Below are positions 42,753 to 53,600 of a stretch of 64,000 nt of DNA, in pieces. The notes below the pieces were generated by a model. The model saw nothing but the letters and a program-made list of their open reading frames with translations, searched no databases and was not told where the DNA came from. Position 1 is the stretch's first letter. Each line of letters starts with the position of its first letter. The DNA comes from Phallusia mammillata. Taxonomy: Eukaryota; Chordata; Ascidiacea; Phlebobranchia; Ascidiidae. The DNA lies in contig QLIY01000095.1 in NCBI GenBank assembly GCA_003260075.1, positions 75,654 to 139,653 of the forward strand, in the 5' to 3' direction. A program made the position numbers and the translations under genes.

Positions 42753-44185
42753 GTAGCACAGCACATTGATACGCCCATATTTGTTCGGCTCTACACAGGC
42801 AATTGAGCGTAAAAATGCGAGAGGCCTGTGCAGTAAAAGCGCCATACATTTTTTATGTGCACCATACATATGCAACTAAACATTGTAACAGCTGAATACG
42901 GAAGGCTCGTTTGAAACCTGCTTCAAAAGTGCAAATCCGCGCATGGTGAAGGTGCTGTTGACCCTGGTTTTATCGAAAAGGTTGACATACTTATTGTTTC
43001 ATTGTAACCTGTTTTAAATGTAAACCTAAATGGAGAGCCGGCTTGACTCGGTATCACGCCTTCAATGGGCCTGGCGTACTATGATTTACAATGCGTATGC
43101 CGTGATCGCTCGTCTGCATTTACGCTTCAGGGCTGATCCCAGTAGGAATGTATTCATTTCAAATGGAGAGTTTTTTTCAGGCAAAATAGATACTTGTCTG
43201 TTTTAGTTATATTGGTATATGCAAGTGCTGNCCTGGCGTACTATGATTTATAAATGAGTGTGCCGTGATCGCTCGTCTGCATTTACGCTTCAGGGCTGAT
43301 CCCAGTATGAATGTATTCATTTCAAATGGAGAGTTTTTTTAGACAAAATAGATACTTGTCTGTTTTAGATATGAAATATTGGTATATGCAAGTGCTGAAT
43401 TATTGATTTCACCCTTCAAAGCCATTTTTGCCTATCTGTTGTTTCATGGGGGGGGGGATCGCTCGTCTGCATTTACGCTTCAGGGCTGATCCCAGTAGGA
43501 ATGTATTCATTTCAAATGGAGAGTTTTTTTCAGGCAAAATAGATACTTGTCTGTTTTAGTTATATTGGTATATGCAAGTGCTGATTTATTGATTTCACCC
43601 TTCAAAGCCATTTTTGCCTATCTGTTGTTTCATCAATTTTTTACGAAGCATGTTTGTTTATGACGCAAACACAAATCACCTCAAAAAAGTTTTTGAGTGC
43701 CTTATGTTCTTCATCGCACATTTTTTTGTCTTTTTACCTTTGCACGATATGCAGCTGATCGTTAATAAAGAATATCTCAAAATTATCTTATACATATACT
43801 CACTGCTAAAACAACATGCATTGGAAAACAACTGGTCAATGTAGTGTCAACATACAAAAATTGGAAGATTACAAATAGTCAGATGGTCCAACAACAGCAG
43901 ACATTTTCGTCAAAAACAACAGTGCGTTTACTAAGTATTTTATGAGTTTTGCATGATTAAGGTTTATGGAATGTTTTCAAAATTTAACCTAGCATGTAAA
44001 CAGTATTTTCTCACTCTCTAGCACCACCCAGAGTGTTTTTAAACTATTCTACACAAAACTATTTGGAAAATTTTAGAATGGTTTTAATATGGTACTAAAG
44101 GTCTAAAAACCATCAATATTTTATAATAGCAACAACTGTAAATATAAACTAAATAATAAAAACGAAAAATCCTACTTACATTTGA
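42753..44185. other. Convergent intergenic region with SINE-like repeat in three allelic pieces
   Basis: Lies between the two-pass membrane gene and METTL23, whose 3' ends face each other. A minus-oriented copy of the tRNA-like family (43030-43145) is included. CTGGCGTACTATGATTTA ... AAGTGCTG occurs at 43070-43230, again after a lone N at 43231, and part again after G10 (43448-43457). No gene is seen. Confidence 0.6.
43030..43145 (-). repeat. tRNA-like SINE family, copy 2
   Basis: Reverse-strand order GATCAGCCCTGAAGCG, GATCACGGCACAC, AGTACGCCAGGCCCATTGAA, GGCGTGATACCGAGT matches 21310-21560. Confidence 0.6.
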
Positions 44186-45760
44186 TTATTTGTCCTTGAG
44201 TGAAATTTTCATCATTTCAATCTTATGGTTTCCTGGCATGGTTGAACTGGCAATATCGCTTTCATCAGCAGCGAAGTCACTAAGAGGAATATCCTCATAT
44301 TCTAACTTCCATTTATGCAGTAAAGCAGATATCGACCAATCAGCACTTCTCGTTTGATATGTGCACAAAAACACAGGCTTAAAGCAAGATTGCTGATTAA
44401 ATTCAGCACTGGATTTTAGCAAATAATAAACAGTGCATATAACATCTTCGAAAAGTGTCTCATCATAAAAACAGTCCGAACCAAGGATGACATTCGGAAA
44501 AGCATGGTGATCTTCAGTATTTTTCTTTTGTAAAAGTTTGACAAAATGTGGCGATACTTGTCCCCATGTTAGACCCATAAGATGGATTGGGCAGTTTTTT
44601 GAAGTCCTTTTCACATTAGATCCATTATGTTTATTAAAATGGTCACAAACATTTTCCAAATTGTTGTATAGTATTGACTTTCTGCAATTCGTAAAGCATC
44701 TGCAAAAAATGGTGCAAACTGTTGACTGTTTGGTTCCACATTTTATTACCTTAGCTGCATGTTAGGCAGTTGCCTCAGTGATATAGGGGGTATTTGGTAA
44801 AAACTAAGAAAACCATGTAAACATTGTCATACTTGACATATCAAAAATTATTCAAGCTAGTTTTCTTTAAATGCATTTTGTTGACACAATAAAAGTAAAT
44901 AACAAAATCAACTATCCGTAAAAGATACTAGACCAGTGCTCTTCAACCGGTGCACCAAAATATGCACGAGGTGTACCAGTACGAAAGTGTATACAAGGGT
45001 GCATCACAAACTTTTAATGAACCATTAACATTTGTCTTGCAGGATATTAGAAAAAAGATGTAGATTTCAACTGATGCACAAATAAACCTTTGTATTTGTT
45101 TAAAATGTTCATGTCTACGTCAAAAGTTTTGATGAGTGTGTAAAACTTCGGTAGCTCCGCTCGGTTTAATTGACTTGATGATATGCATAATGATTTATAT
45201 CGCTTTTTACCTCAGTTTACCTTTTAAGTAAACAGGGTGCATGAGTTCGTCACAACAACTTTAAGGGTCACCAAACCAAAAAAGGTTGAAGATCACTGCA
45301 CTAGAAAATATATTTAAACTTTCTAAAAATGCTCAAAAATTAATTACCAAAACAATATATCTTAAGCTGCAGACAGTGCACACTGTTTTCATCTATAAGG
45401 TATCATCACTACATCAGTAAAGCTGGTGACAAGATATAATATATCTTACTTTGGAAAGAATTCATTATCAGTGATGGTCACAGAGTCAGGTGATGCGCAC
45501 ATTGCAGCTACAATACTTGGAAGGGCGGTTCCTGCACCAATTTCCAGAAGATGTTTTCCCTTAAACAAGGATTTGCTGTGATGCCAAATGTATTGAGCCA
45601 AAACGACAGAACAAGGCCAAACATATTGGCTGTAGTGTGGTTCCATTGTTTCTGATATTGTAACTTCAAGACTGTCTTTGCCACTTGAATTTGTAAACTT
45701 AAACGTCTTTTTCGTTTGCAAACTGGTACTTTCCATTATCACAACATGCAGATTTTGCAA
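44186..45760 (-). CDS. METTL23: METTL23 methyltransferase, two exons
   Basis: Exon 1 45760-45450 and exon 2 44699-44186 join within a Lys codon (phase 2), giving 274 aa. YVWPCSVVLAQYIW and LLEIGAGTALPSIVAA (SAM motif I) come early. TDNEFFPK/CFTNCRKS follows across the junction. LMGLTWGQVSPH, PNVILGSDCFYD, FEDVICTVYYLL, TYQTRSADWSISALLHKW and DESDIASSTMPGNHKIEMM follow the human METTL23 order closely. The family is a seven-beta-strand SAM-dependent protein methyltransferase group; METTL23 has been reported as a histone H3 arginine methyltransferase and nuclear factor. Start: ATG 45760 is used; a second ATG eight codons later is possible. It shares a promoter interval with ZCCHC4. A hAT-like MITE sits in its intron. 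Confidence 0.93.
44934..45298. mobile_element. hAT-like MITE in the METTL23 intron
   Basis: Ends CAGTGCTCTTCAACC and GGTTGAAGATCACTG; flanks TACTAGAC and CACTAGAA match in 6 of 8. Non-coding, 365 bp, with GGTGCACCAAAATATGC / GGGTCACCAAACC inside. Confidence 0.7.
45364..45436 (+). repeat. CTGCAGACAGTG-type dispersed repeat, copy 2
   Basis: AAGCTGCAGACAGTGCACAC then TATAAGGTATCATCAC and AGCTGGTGACAAG. It abuts the METTL23 exon 1 donor. Confidence 0.55.
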
Positions 45761-46063
45761 AGATTTAGATAAAAGACACAGCCAGCAAAATCACGTTTTA
45801 GCAAAAATTATAAGCATTGTAAATTTCAACCGCTTTTTTGCACATGGCTATGCAGAAAATAAATGTCTACATAAAAGAAAGAAATAATCAACAAAATTAC
45901 AAAACCATTTTTGTATGGGCTGCAACTGGTAGTTAAAGCATAAAATAAGAAAATAAAAATGGAAAAAAAATAAAACATGAAAAAATTTCCCCTATAGGTG
46001 CTTCCCAAAACACGTGCTGTGTGAGCACCAGAAGTTTTTTTGGAGTTAAACCAATAAAACGCA
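45761..46063. promoter_or_regulatory. Shared divergent promoter of METTL23 and ZCCHC4
   Basis: Only 303 bp separate the two start codons on opposite strands. The interval is A/T-rich, with no clear TATA pair seen and no coding sequence. A bidirectional promoter is inferred from geometry. Confidence 0.6.
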
Positions 46064-49000
46064 ATGCCTAAACGTAAAGTAGAAATAGACAATTACGGCG
46101 GAACTGGTATTGAAGTAAGATTTTATCCAAACTGGTTCCAGCATGCTCCACAATGTCCACATGGTACGTAGTTTTTTGTTAGGTTTTGCATGGTCATTCT
46201 TTGTGATACAGGCGTTTTTCAGGTCCTATGTTACTGTTTGAGAGATTTGTAAAAGGGAAACAAGTTTCAAAACGGTTCTATGCTTGTTCAGCTAACAGGG
46301 ACCGCAAGGATTGCCAAGCGTTTATATGGGAAAATGATCATTTGGCAGATGACAAGGTATTTGTTTTATTCAAACAAAACAATATCTCAAAGCCATTTTT
46401 GTTCTTTAATATTTTTATCGTTGCCTTGCATTAGGTTGCCAATCAACACTTAAAAAAATCACAGACAGATGAAATACGGCTTACCTTTGAAGAAATTGAA
46501 GCCGCTGCCCCTGAAAAACGCCATTACTGTTATGAATGCCAAAAAGTATTGTTAAAAAAATGTTATTGTTTTTTAATATTACATGTAAACATGTTTATTT
46601 ACAGTTTTTCATCACCAAAAGTGGAATGAAAAGTCATATTAAACACAGGACAATGAAAAATATAACCACAAATGATTTGCTTCAACCATCAAGATCTTTC
46701 CTGTCAGCGAAACAAAATGACAAAGTTCATGCAGTATGATTTGTTTTGTTGTAATTTTCTAAACCACAATAACAAATCCCAAATTTTCAGCAATACTTTT
46801 TGAGTCAGCGAAGTACATCTTTCTTGCAACAGCAGTTGGAGAAGCTTGGCACTACGCATGTACTTTGTATTGGAATGCCTCGCCTACATGAAATGATTCA
46901 GGTTGCTAATTTGAAAAATGGCCCAATGAAGAGTTTGCTTATGGACATTGATGACAGATATGTAAGTTGTACTCCATGTAAAACATAAAATACAATCCAA
47001 GTAGAGTAATGTATTTGTCCTTTTTTCAGATAAGTTTTTGGCCAAGTGACAAGTTTGCACGGTTCAATATGTTCAATCACTACTTCTTTACACAATCTGG
47101 TGAAAAGATATTCAACAAGTTTGTTTCCGATGCATCACAAAACCAGAATCAGCTAGCTGTGGTGTTGGACCCCCCATTTGGTGGACTGGTTGATTGCATT
47201 GCTGAAAGTAATTAATCTCACATCGTATAAACACCCTGTCTTGTAGTAATAATGTTTTTAACTGGAAAAAGAAAATTGTCATTAAACCACCAACTTTTGT
47301 AATGTAATTTGCCTGGAGTCTGCCAGAGTAAGATTGATATTCCACACATGTTCAAGTTGTTCTGGTGGACTAAAACATGGGAAATATAGCCAGGGTTTAC
47401 GCCCAAAAAGATCTAACTGTAAATCATTTTTGCTTATGTATTGGATAGTTGATTCCTGCATTAACAAATCAGTTATCTTGTTAGTTGTGAAATTTACAAT
47501 TTTGTTCGTGTAGGTCTAAAATGGATAAAAGAACAGCATAATTCGAATTCAAAACAACAAGCCTCCAAACTGCTGATCTTTTGGTTGTTTCCATACTTCA
47601 TGGAACCTCGTATAGTGGATAGTTTGCCTGACCTGCACATGTTGGATTATTGTGTTGATTATGACAATCACAAAAAGTTTAAAAATGCAACCAGTGGAAG
47701 AAAAATGTCCCCAGTGCGAATTTTCACAAATGTACAAAATAGTTTGGTAGAATTACCACAGGATGAAGGATACAGGTCAGTAAACTAGTGCATTCTTGTG
47801 AAAATGTGTGATAATGTAAAACAAAAGTAAAACTCTATTGGGGGGGGGGTACCAACGTACAAAATAGTTTGGTAGAATTACCACAGGATGAAGGATATAG
47901 GTTTGTAAACTGGTGCATTTTTATGGATATGTGTAACAATATATCACAGATGTAGTGGTGCTTCCTCTATTAATCATGACCTTTCATTGTACATTTTAAT
48001 GTAACTTTATTCAATGAAATCACTTACTTCAAATTTTGCCTGAAATACAGAATTCACATTTCACAAATTTGTTGAAGTTTTTTATGCAATTAACTGGATT
48101 ATTTTAATAATTTGGTCATTTTCTTAACAAATGGCTGTGATTGGGATTTACAGTCATTATGCAACCAATGGGATTCATCTGTATTATCCTAATAAAAAAA
48201 ATTTATAACATAACATAACTACAAATAATCGAGGTTTCAATTACTTGAGTTAAAATAATTTGATATAATTAATACTTTAGAAAACGTTCATCTATCAAAT
48301 TTTTTAGATTTTGTAAAGAATGCCAGCGTTATGTTGGGGGGGGGGGAACTGTAAATCATTTTTTTACTTATGTATTGGATAGTTGATTCCTGCACTATCA
48401 ATCAATTATCTTGTTAGTTGTGGAATTTACAATTTTGTTCTTGTAGGTCTAAAGTGGATAAAAGAACAACATAGTTCAAACTCTAAGCACCAAACTTCTA
48501 AATTGCTCATCTTATGGTTGTTTCCGTATTTCATGGAACCTCGTATAGTGGACAGTTTGCCTGACCTGCACATGTTGGATTATTGTGTTGATTATGACAA
48601 CCATAAAAAGTTTAAAAATGCAACCAGTGGAAGAAAAATGTCCCCAGTGCGAATTTTCACAAATGTACAAAATAGTTTGGTAGAATTACCACAGGATGAA
48701 GGATACAGGTCAGTAAACTAGTGCATTCTTGTGAAAATGTGTGATAATGTAAAACAAAAGTAAAACTCTATTACTTTACCTCTATCAATCCTGACTAAAC
48801 CATTAATAAGCTTTTAATGAACAATTTAAGGTAACTTCTTTCAACTAAATTATCTACTTCAATTTTCTGGCGAAATATAGAGGGCTTATCCCAGTTAATA
48901 ATTTATGTCCAGCTTAAGCAAATACAAAGGAATCCGGTTAAGATAAATTACTTATGTAAATGATTTTCTATAACCCTTTCTAGATTTTGCAAGGAATGCC

Positions 49001-49745
49001 AGCGTTATGTTGCACAGCAGAACAAACATTGCAGCAAATGCAACACTTGTCCATCAAAAGTAAGTCTATCTGTTTTAATGTTGACTCTTTATTAGTGGAC
49101 AACATTAATTTTATTCTCACAGGATGGAAGAACTTATTTTCACTGTAATGAATGTCACAAGTGTGTTAAACCAGGTGAGTGTAATAATGTTGGCAAAGAA
49201 TAATTTGCACCTTGTGTAAACAAAGCTATGTTTTGAAGCCGAAAGCACTGTTATATTGCAATGTCACTTATCATTCTATTTAGTCAGAGGTGTCCTGCTA
49301 TTCCTGACTGGGTGTCTGAAAACTTTTTGTTAATATGTATAAAATTTCTGTTTTTCAAGTCCGACCACAAGACCCGTTTTAAAAAGTGAAAGCTTATGTG
49401 TTATAAAGTCACGTACAAATTTAACAGTAATCCAGGTTTTAGTAAAAAAAATGTTTTTAATTTTTTTATGTTTGTCTTTTTATCAAAAGTATTTTCAAAC
49501 TTATGATTTCTACAATTTGATTTATAGGTCGTCAACACTGCTCCCGGTGTAAAAGATGTGAACTACCAGATCATAAATGTGCTACATCCCACGAAACTAT
49601 TGGTTGTCATATATGTGGTCAAGTGACACATAAAAGAAGAGACTGTCCTCTGCAGAAAAAAACGAACACTGATTCTGCTGCAAACGAGACAAAGTCTTCT
49701 TTATACATCAATGATGCAAAAAAATTCCAGAAATTTAAGCTGTAA
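46064..49745 (+). CDS. ZCCHC4: ZCCHC4, 28S rRNA N6-adenosine methyltransferase, ten exons
   Basis: Exons: 46064-46163, 46223-46356, 46435-46545, 46605-46733, 46791-46961, 47030-47207, 48447-48708 (or its allele 47514-47775), 48984-49059, 49123-49174, 49528-49745. All are GT-AG and in phase; 476 aa. Domains in order: GRF-type zinc finger (CPHGPMLLFE...RFYACSANRDRKDCQAF); a C2H2-like finger (HYCYECQK...MKSHIKH); the SAM methyltransferase core with LLMDIDDRY and the catalytic VVLDPPFGGLVD (DPPF); FPYFMEPRI and DYDNHKKF...GRKMSPVRIFTN; a Cys-rich cluster FCKECQRYV...CNTC...HCNECHKCVKPGRQHCSRCKRC; and a CCHC knuckle CHICGQVTHKRRDC. Human ZCCHC4 methylates a single adenosine of 28S rRNA in the nucleolus; the same role is inferred. 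Exon 7 is present 2.5 times because of unmerged alleles; including both copies would shift the frame. Confidence 0.96.
47514..48990 (+). repeat. Three allelic pieces of ZCCHC4 exon 7 to exon 8
   Basis: Piece A ends at 47839 with exon 7 (47514-47775). Piece B (47850-48335) holds the end of exon 7, intron 7 and the start of exon 8, then hits a G11 run. Piece C (from 48347) restarts before exon 7 and continues correctly through exon 8. The end of A is identical to C, while its beginning differs, so A switches haplotype inside exon 7. Confidence 0.85.
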
Positions 49746-50614
49746 AGGTTTGGGATTCATAACCCTTCCCATCATCGGAAATATAAAAAGTGTTTTTCTT
49801 TTACCAAAAAATAAATGGATTGACCTGTATGCATTGGCACCGGCAGAAAACTTTGCAGGAGGGGGCAGATTTTGGCTCATGTTTCACCGCATCAAGAATT
49901 TGTTACATATGAAGGCATAAATCGTGTACTTCACAATTGAGTTGCCTAAAAGTTAAAGCATTAAACGATGTCACAAATCCCCGCGCTGCCACTTTAATTA
50001 GGCATGCTGCAAAATATATTAAATTGAGGTATACTGAAATTTCAAGGGGGGTCAAGAGCCCCCTCTTGCCCATACATGCCGGCGCCCATGCCTGTATGCT
50101 TGGTTAGTTGCCATACCATCCTTATTTCTAACATTTGTCCTTTTTTTTTATCTTATTTTCAACATTTACAAGTCAAATCTCTGCTACAAATTAAAGTAAA
50201 CCTAGACCTGGGTTGTCATGAAATGCACGAAGTATTTTCTACGAACAAGGAGTTGCTGGAACAGGTTGTTTTTGTCAAAAAGTATTGCATATGATATAAA
50301 TGCAAAGATTTGTTGAAAAACGTTGTTTCATTTCTTATGAAAATTTTGATGGCAACCCTGCCTAAGAATCAATATATCAGACTTAACACAAGCTTTGACA
50401 GTAAATGTATTCTCACGTGAACTACAACATTGATAAATTTAACATGATAGCATAGATCAGTAAGCAGTGAAATATATACAAGCATCTTAGCAGTTCATCA
50501 AAGCACCACAACCATTCTCAAGGCAGCAGAAGCAAAGTGGAAAATGAGAGAAAAATTATGCAAGTTATGCGTTGACCAGAATGAAAATTGGCAAAAATAA
50601 TTGGCAGTATTCTA
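49746..50614. other. Convergent 3' region between ZCCHC4 and ASPM
   Basis: Holds both 3'UTRs. An inverted GGGGGGTCAAGAGCCCCCTC hairpin lies at about 50045-50064. The G6 there is native. No further gene is visible. Confidence 0.6.
49810..49815 (+). terminator. Polyadenylation signal AATAAA of ZCCHC4
   Basis: Canonical hexamer 65 nt after the stop codon. Confidence 0.5.
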
Positions 50615-53600
50615 TCATTTGTACAATTCGAAAATATCACAGATCATGTTTAGTTTATGCAGAGCTTTCTCAGCTAAATCAGGAGCCACTGGGTCACATT
50701 TAGCTTGAGTGCTTCTTCCAGGTTGAACACTTCTTCTCCTACTCGGACCAGCTCCACTTTCAGCCGGTTTTAAAGCTTCCTTGCGAACCGCGGGTACAGC
50801 AACATGCGCTTTAGCAGCCGTCTTAGGCCTGCTGTGCGCTCTAGTAGCTTCGGTTGGTTGTTTTACGAGCGCTGGTTTCACTTTAGGCTTTTTGCTCGTG
50901 ATTTTTTGTTTGCTTGTTGCTTCTGGGAGTTTAGGCGCTTTTGATCTAGTCGGTGTTGAGGTTGAAGCCATTGACACAAACATTCCCTTCACAAAACTGC
51001 GCTCTCTGCAAAAAAACACGTTGATTCTATTGTGATTTTTGACGAGTTCTAATAAGACATGGGCTGAGTTATGCAGATGTTGGCTACTTTGTTAGAGTAG
51101 CGCCCACATCTGGGCGTTTTGTAAATGTTGTTGTGTGGTAAAGTAACAATTAAGAAGCCTTGTTGTAGATCAACTGTGGATATGGAATCACGGTACGACA
51201 AACTAGGCTACAATCGTGAGTTGTAATCCCACCGCAAACACAATAGATATGAATATTAACATAATATACTTGCTGTTAAAATGAAACACTATGTTCTTTT
51301 GACTAGCAGTCTTAGCAAGCCGATTCTCTAATGTTGTTTCCAACTTACTTGACGAAGCTCTGCTCTGCGATCATGGTGGAATCGTTCAAATATCCCACAG
51401 CATGTATTTCTGTCATACGCCTCTGAATGCTGCTGCGTTCATTCTGTTTGAAATATAATTTTACGCATGATAAATCTTTTATTTTTATTTCAAACGGATT
51501 TTTTTCACTTTTGTAACTCAAACTAAATTACAAGAACAAACGTTAATTCAAACCAACGTAGTTACACAAACAAACTGACAATTTTTCACCCACCTGCTTT
51601 TTATATCGTCTTTCAGTTTCTTTTTGTATATTTTTTATCCTCTGTACATTCAGCTGGTGGTTTTCAACAAAATCCTAAACACACAAAGATACGACATAAT
51701 TTTACCCAATAATTTTTTGAAAATGGATTTGAAAACAGCAACAAATTGAAAACCGGCAACTTTCCCGTTTAAAAAGTAATTAAAGATAACAGATTAAAAA
51801 ATCACTAAAACTACTTAAATGTGACGTTCTGTAGTGTGACATCGTAGATATTTTGTTGTGTGGTGCAATTATACCCACAGAGTGTAACATTTTTTACTTG
51901 TAAAGGAGTTTGTGCTAGCTAACTGTTTGTTTTCAGCATTGGAATATAAACTAGTCAATTTCGAGCCAAAACGGCACATGACTTCAACAGCAACAATGTT
52001 CTTGCATATTCTTTCTCGTGCCAAAGCAAATAGCACAGTGTTCTAGCCCAGGGGTCGGCAACCTTTTTTGCACTGCGGACCGTTTTGAAACTGAAATTTT
52101 TATCACGGACCGGCCTTTAAAAATCACAAATGTTCAGCACTGCAACCTAATTACAGTTATTACAACTTTGATACAATGTGGACCCGGTAACGAACCCCTC
52201 ACGGACCGGTGGTTGCCGACCACTGTTCTAGCCAATTAATAATGTAACAATCCATTTCCACCTTCGCTCTTTGTGAGTCCCGCAGATAAACTAGCAGTAG
52301 ATCACAAGCAGCGATGAAAACTGGTCGGCTGCTTTTATCCCTTCCACCACGATCCTGGTACTTGGGGAAAACGTTCACAATATCATCTATGTTTTCATCC
52401 ATGATCAGCTTTACTGCTTCTGATGACGGCGGGTTCTGAAAATACACATTGTTGGTTCCAGAGTTACCTACTAAAATTTACGTAAAAATATGATTAGGAC
52501 GTTGGTGTAACGAAAGAAAGCGTTATGCTCATAATCAGTCCGCCATTGGGCCGCCTGCCTTTATTGCAAGTGCGTTAACAATTTTTTTGTTTACTTTTTT
52601 TACTCGCGCAGTTTCTGCCAAGTCTTCTATTTAGTTCAACTCACCGGGTTCCACTGGGTTGGAGGAATGTTGCTCAAGTTTTTAACTAAGTGACACAAGT
52701 GGCTGAGCTGAGATTAGAACCAACAACCTCGTAAAATACAAGATTGCGCTAATCCAGTGGTTCCCAACCTTTTTTGTCCTGTGCAGCCTTTTAGTCGATA
52801 TTTAAATCAAATTGTCCCTACAGATTTTGTTTGCTACAATATGGTTTACATTACCGTTTTAATGTAAATCTCAGAACAGAAACTAAACTTATGATGTACG
52901 AAAACTTTCTTTTCCTCAGCGTATATATGGCAAATGCAGCAATAACGCATAGCACAGACAACCATTGACACAAATTCCCCCCTACAAATTACAAAATCGC
53001 CCCCAAAAAGTGGGGAATTTCCCCCTGGAATGGAACCACTGCGGTAATCACTTAACCATCTTGCTGACACTTATGTACATTTCCCTTGCTTTGTGCAATT
53101 TTATGTGTCCTAGCATTAAACTAAATTAAACCTACAGTATCAAATAAACATAACAAGTACACACCGACAGCAGGTTGGTAAGGATTCTTAGGGACAATCG
53201 AGCAACACTTCCACTTCCAAAGTCTCGATTACAAACACCAAGGAGTCGGAATAATTCTCTAGGTCCTCCTGCATCAGTGATGTGGACGCAGCAAATACCG
53301 ACAAGGCCAGATACACGCTCTGTTAAAAAGACATGTTGTAAATGATGAAAATTAGGTAACAGACAAAAAAATAATGTGATTCTATTGAAATTAGAAAACA
53401 TGAGTTTTGACAAGTCTGGAAATTATATACGGATATGTTAATAAGTTTAATGGCAAATAACGGCCCAAATAGACACAGAAAGCGACATTCTACGCTGTAT
53501 AAGTGTCTATAAACGGGGTGTAATTGATGTGGCCCTTGATATCACTAATGATGACATGAGCATTTGCCGAACGTTTAATTAATAAAGCATCTCGCTTTCC

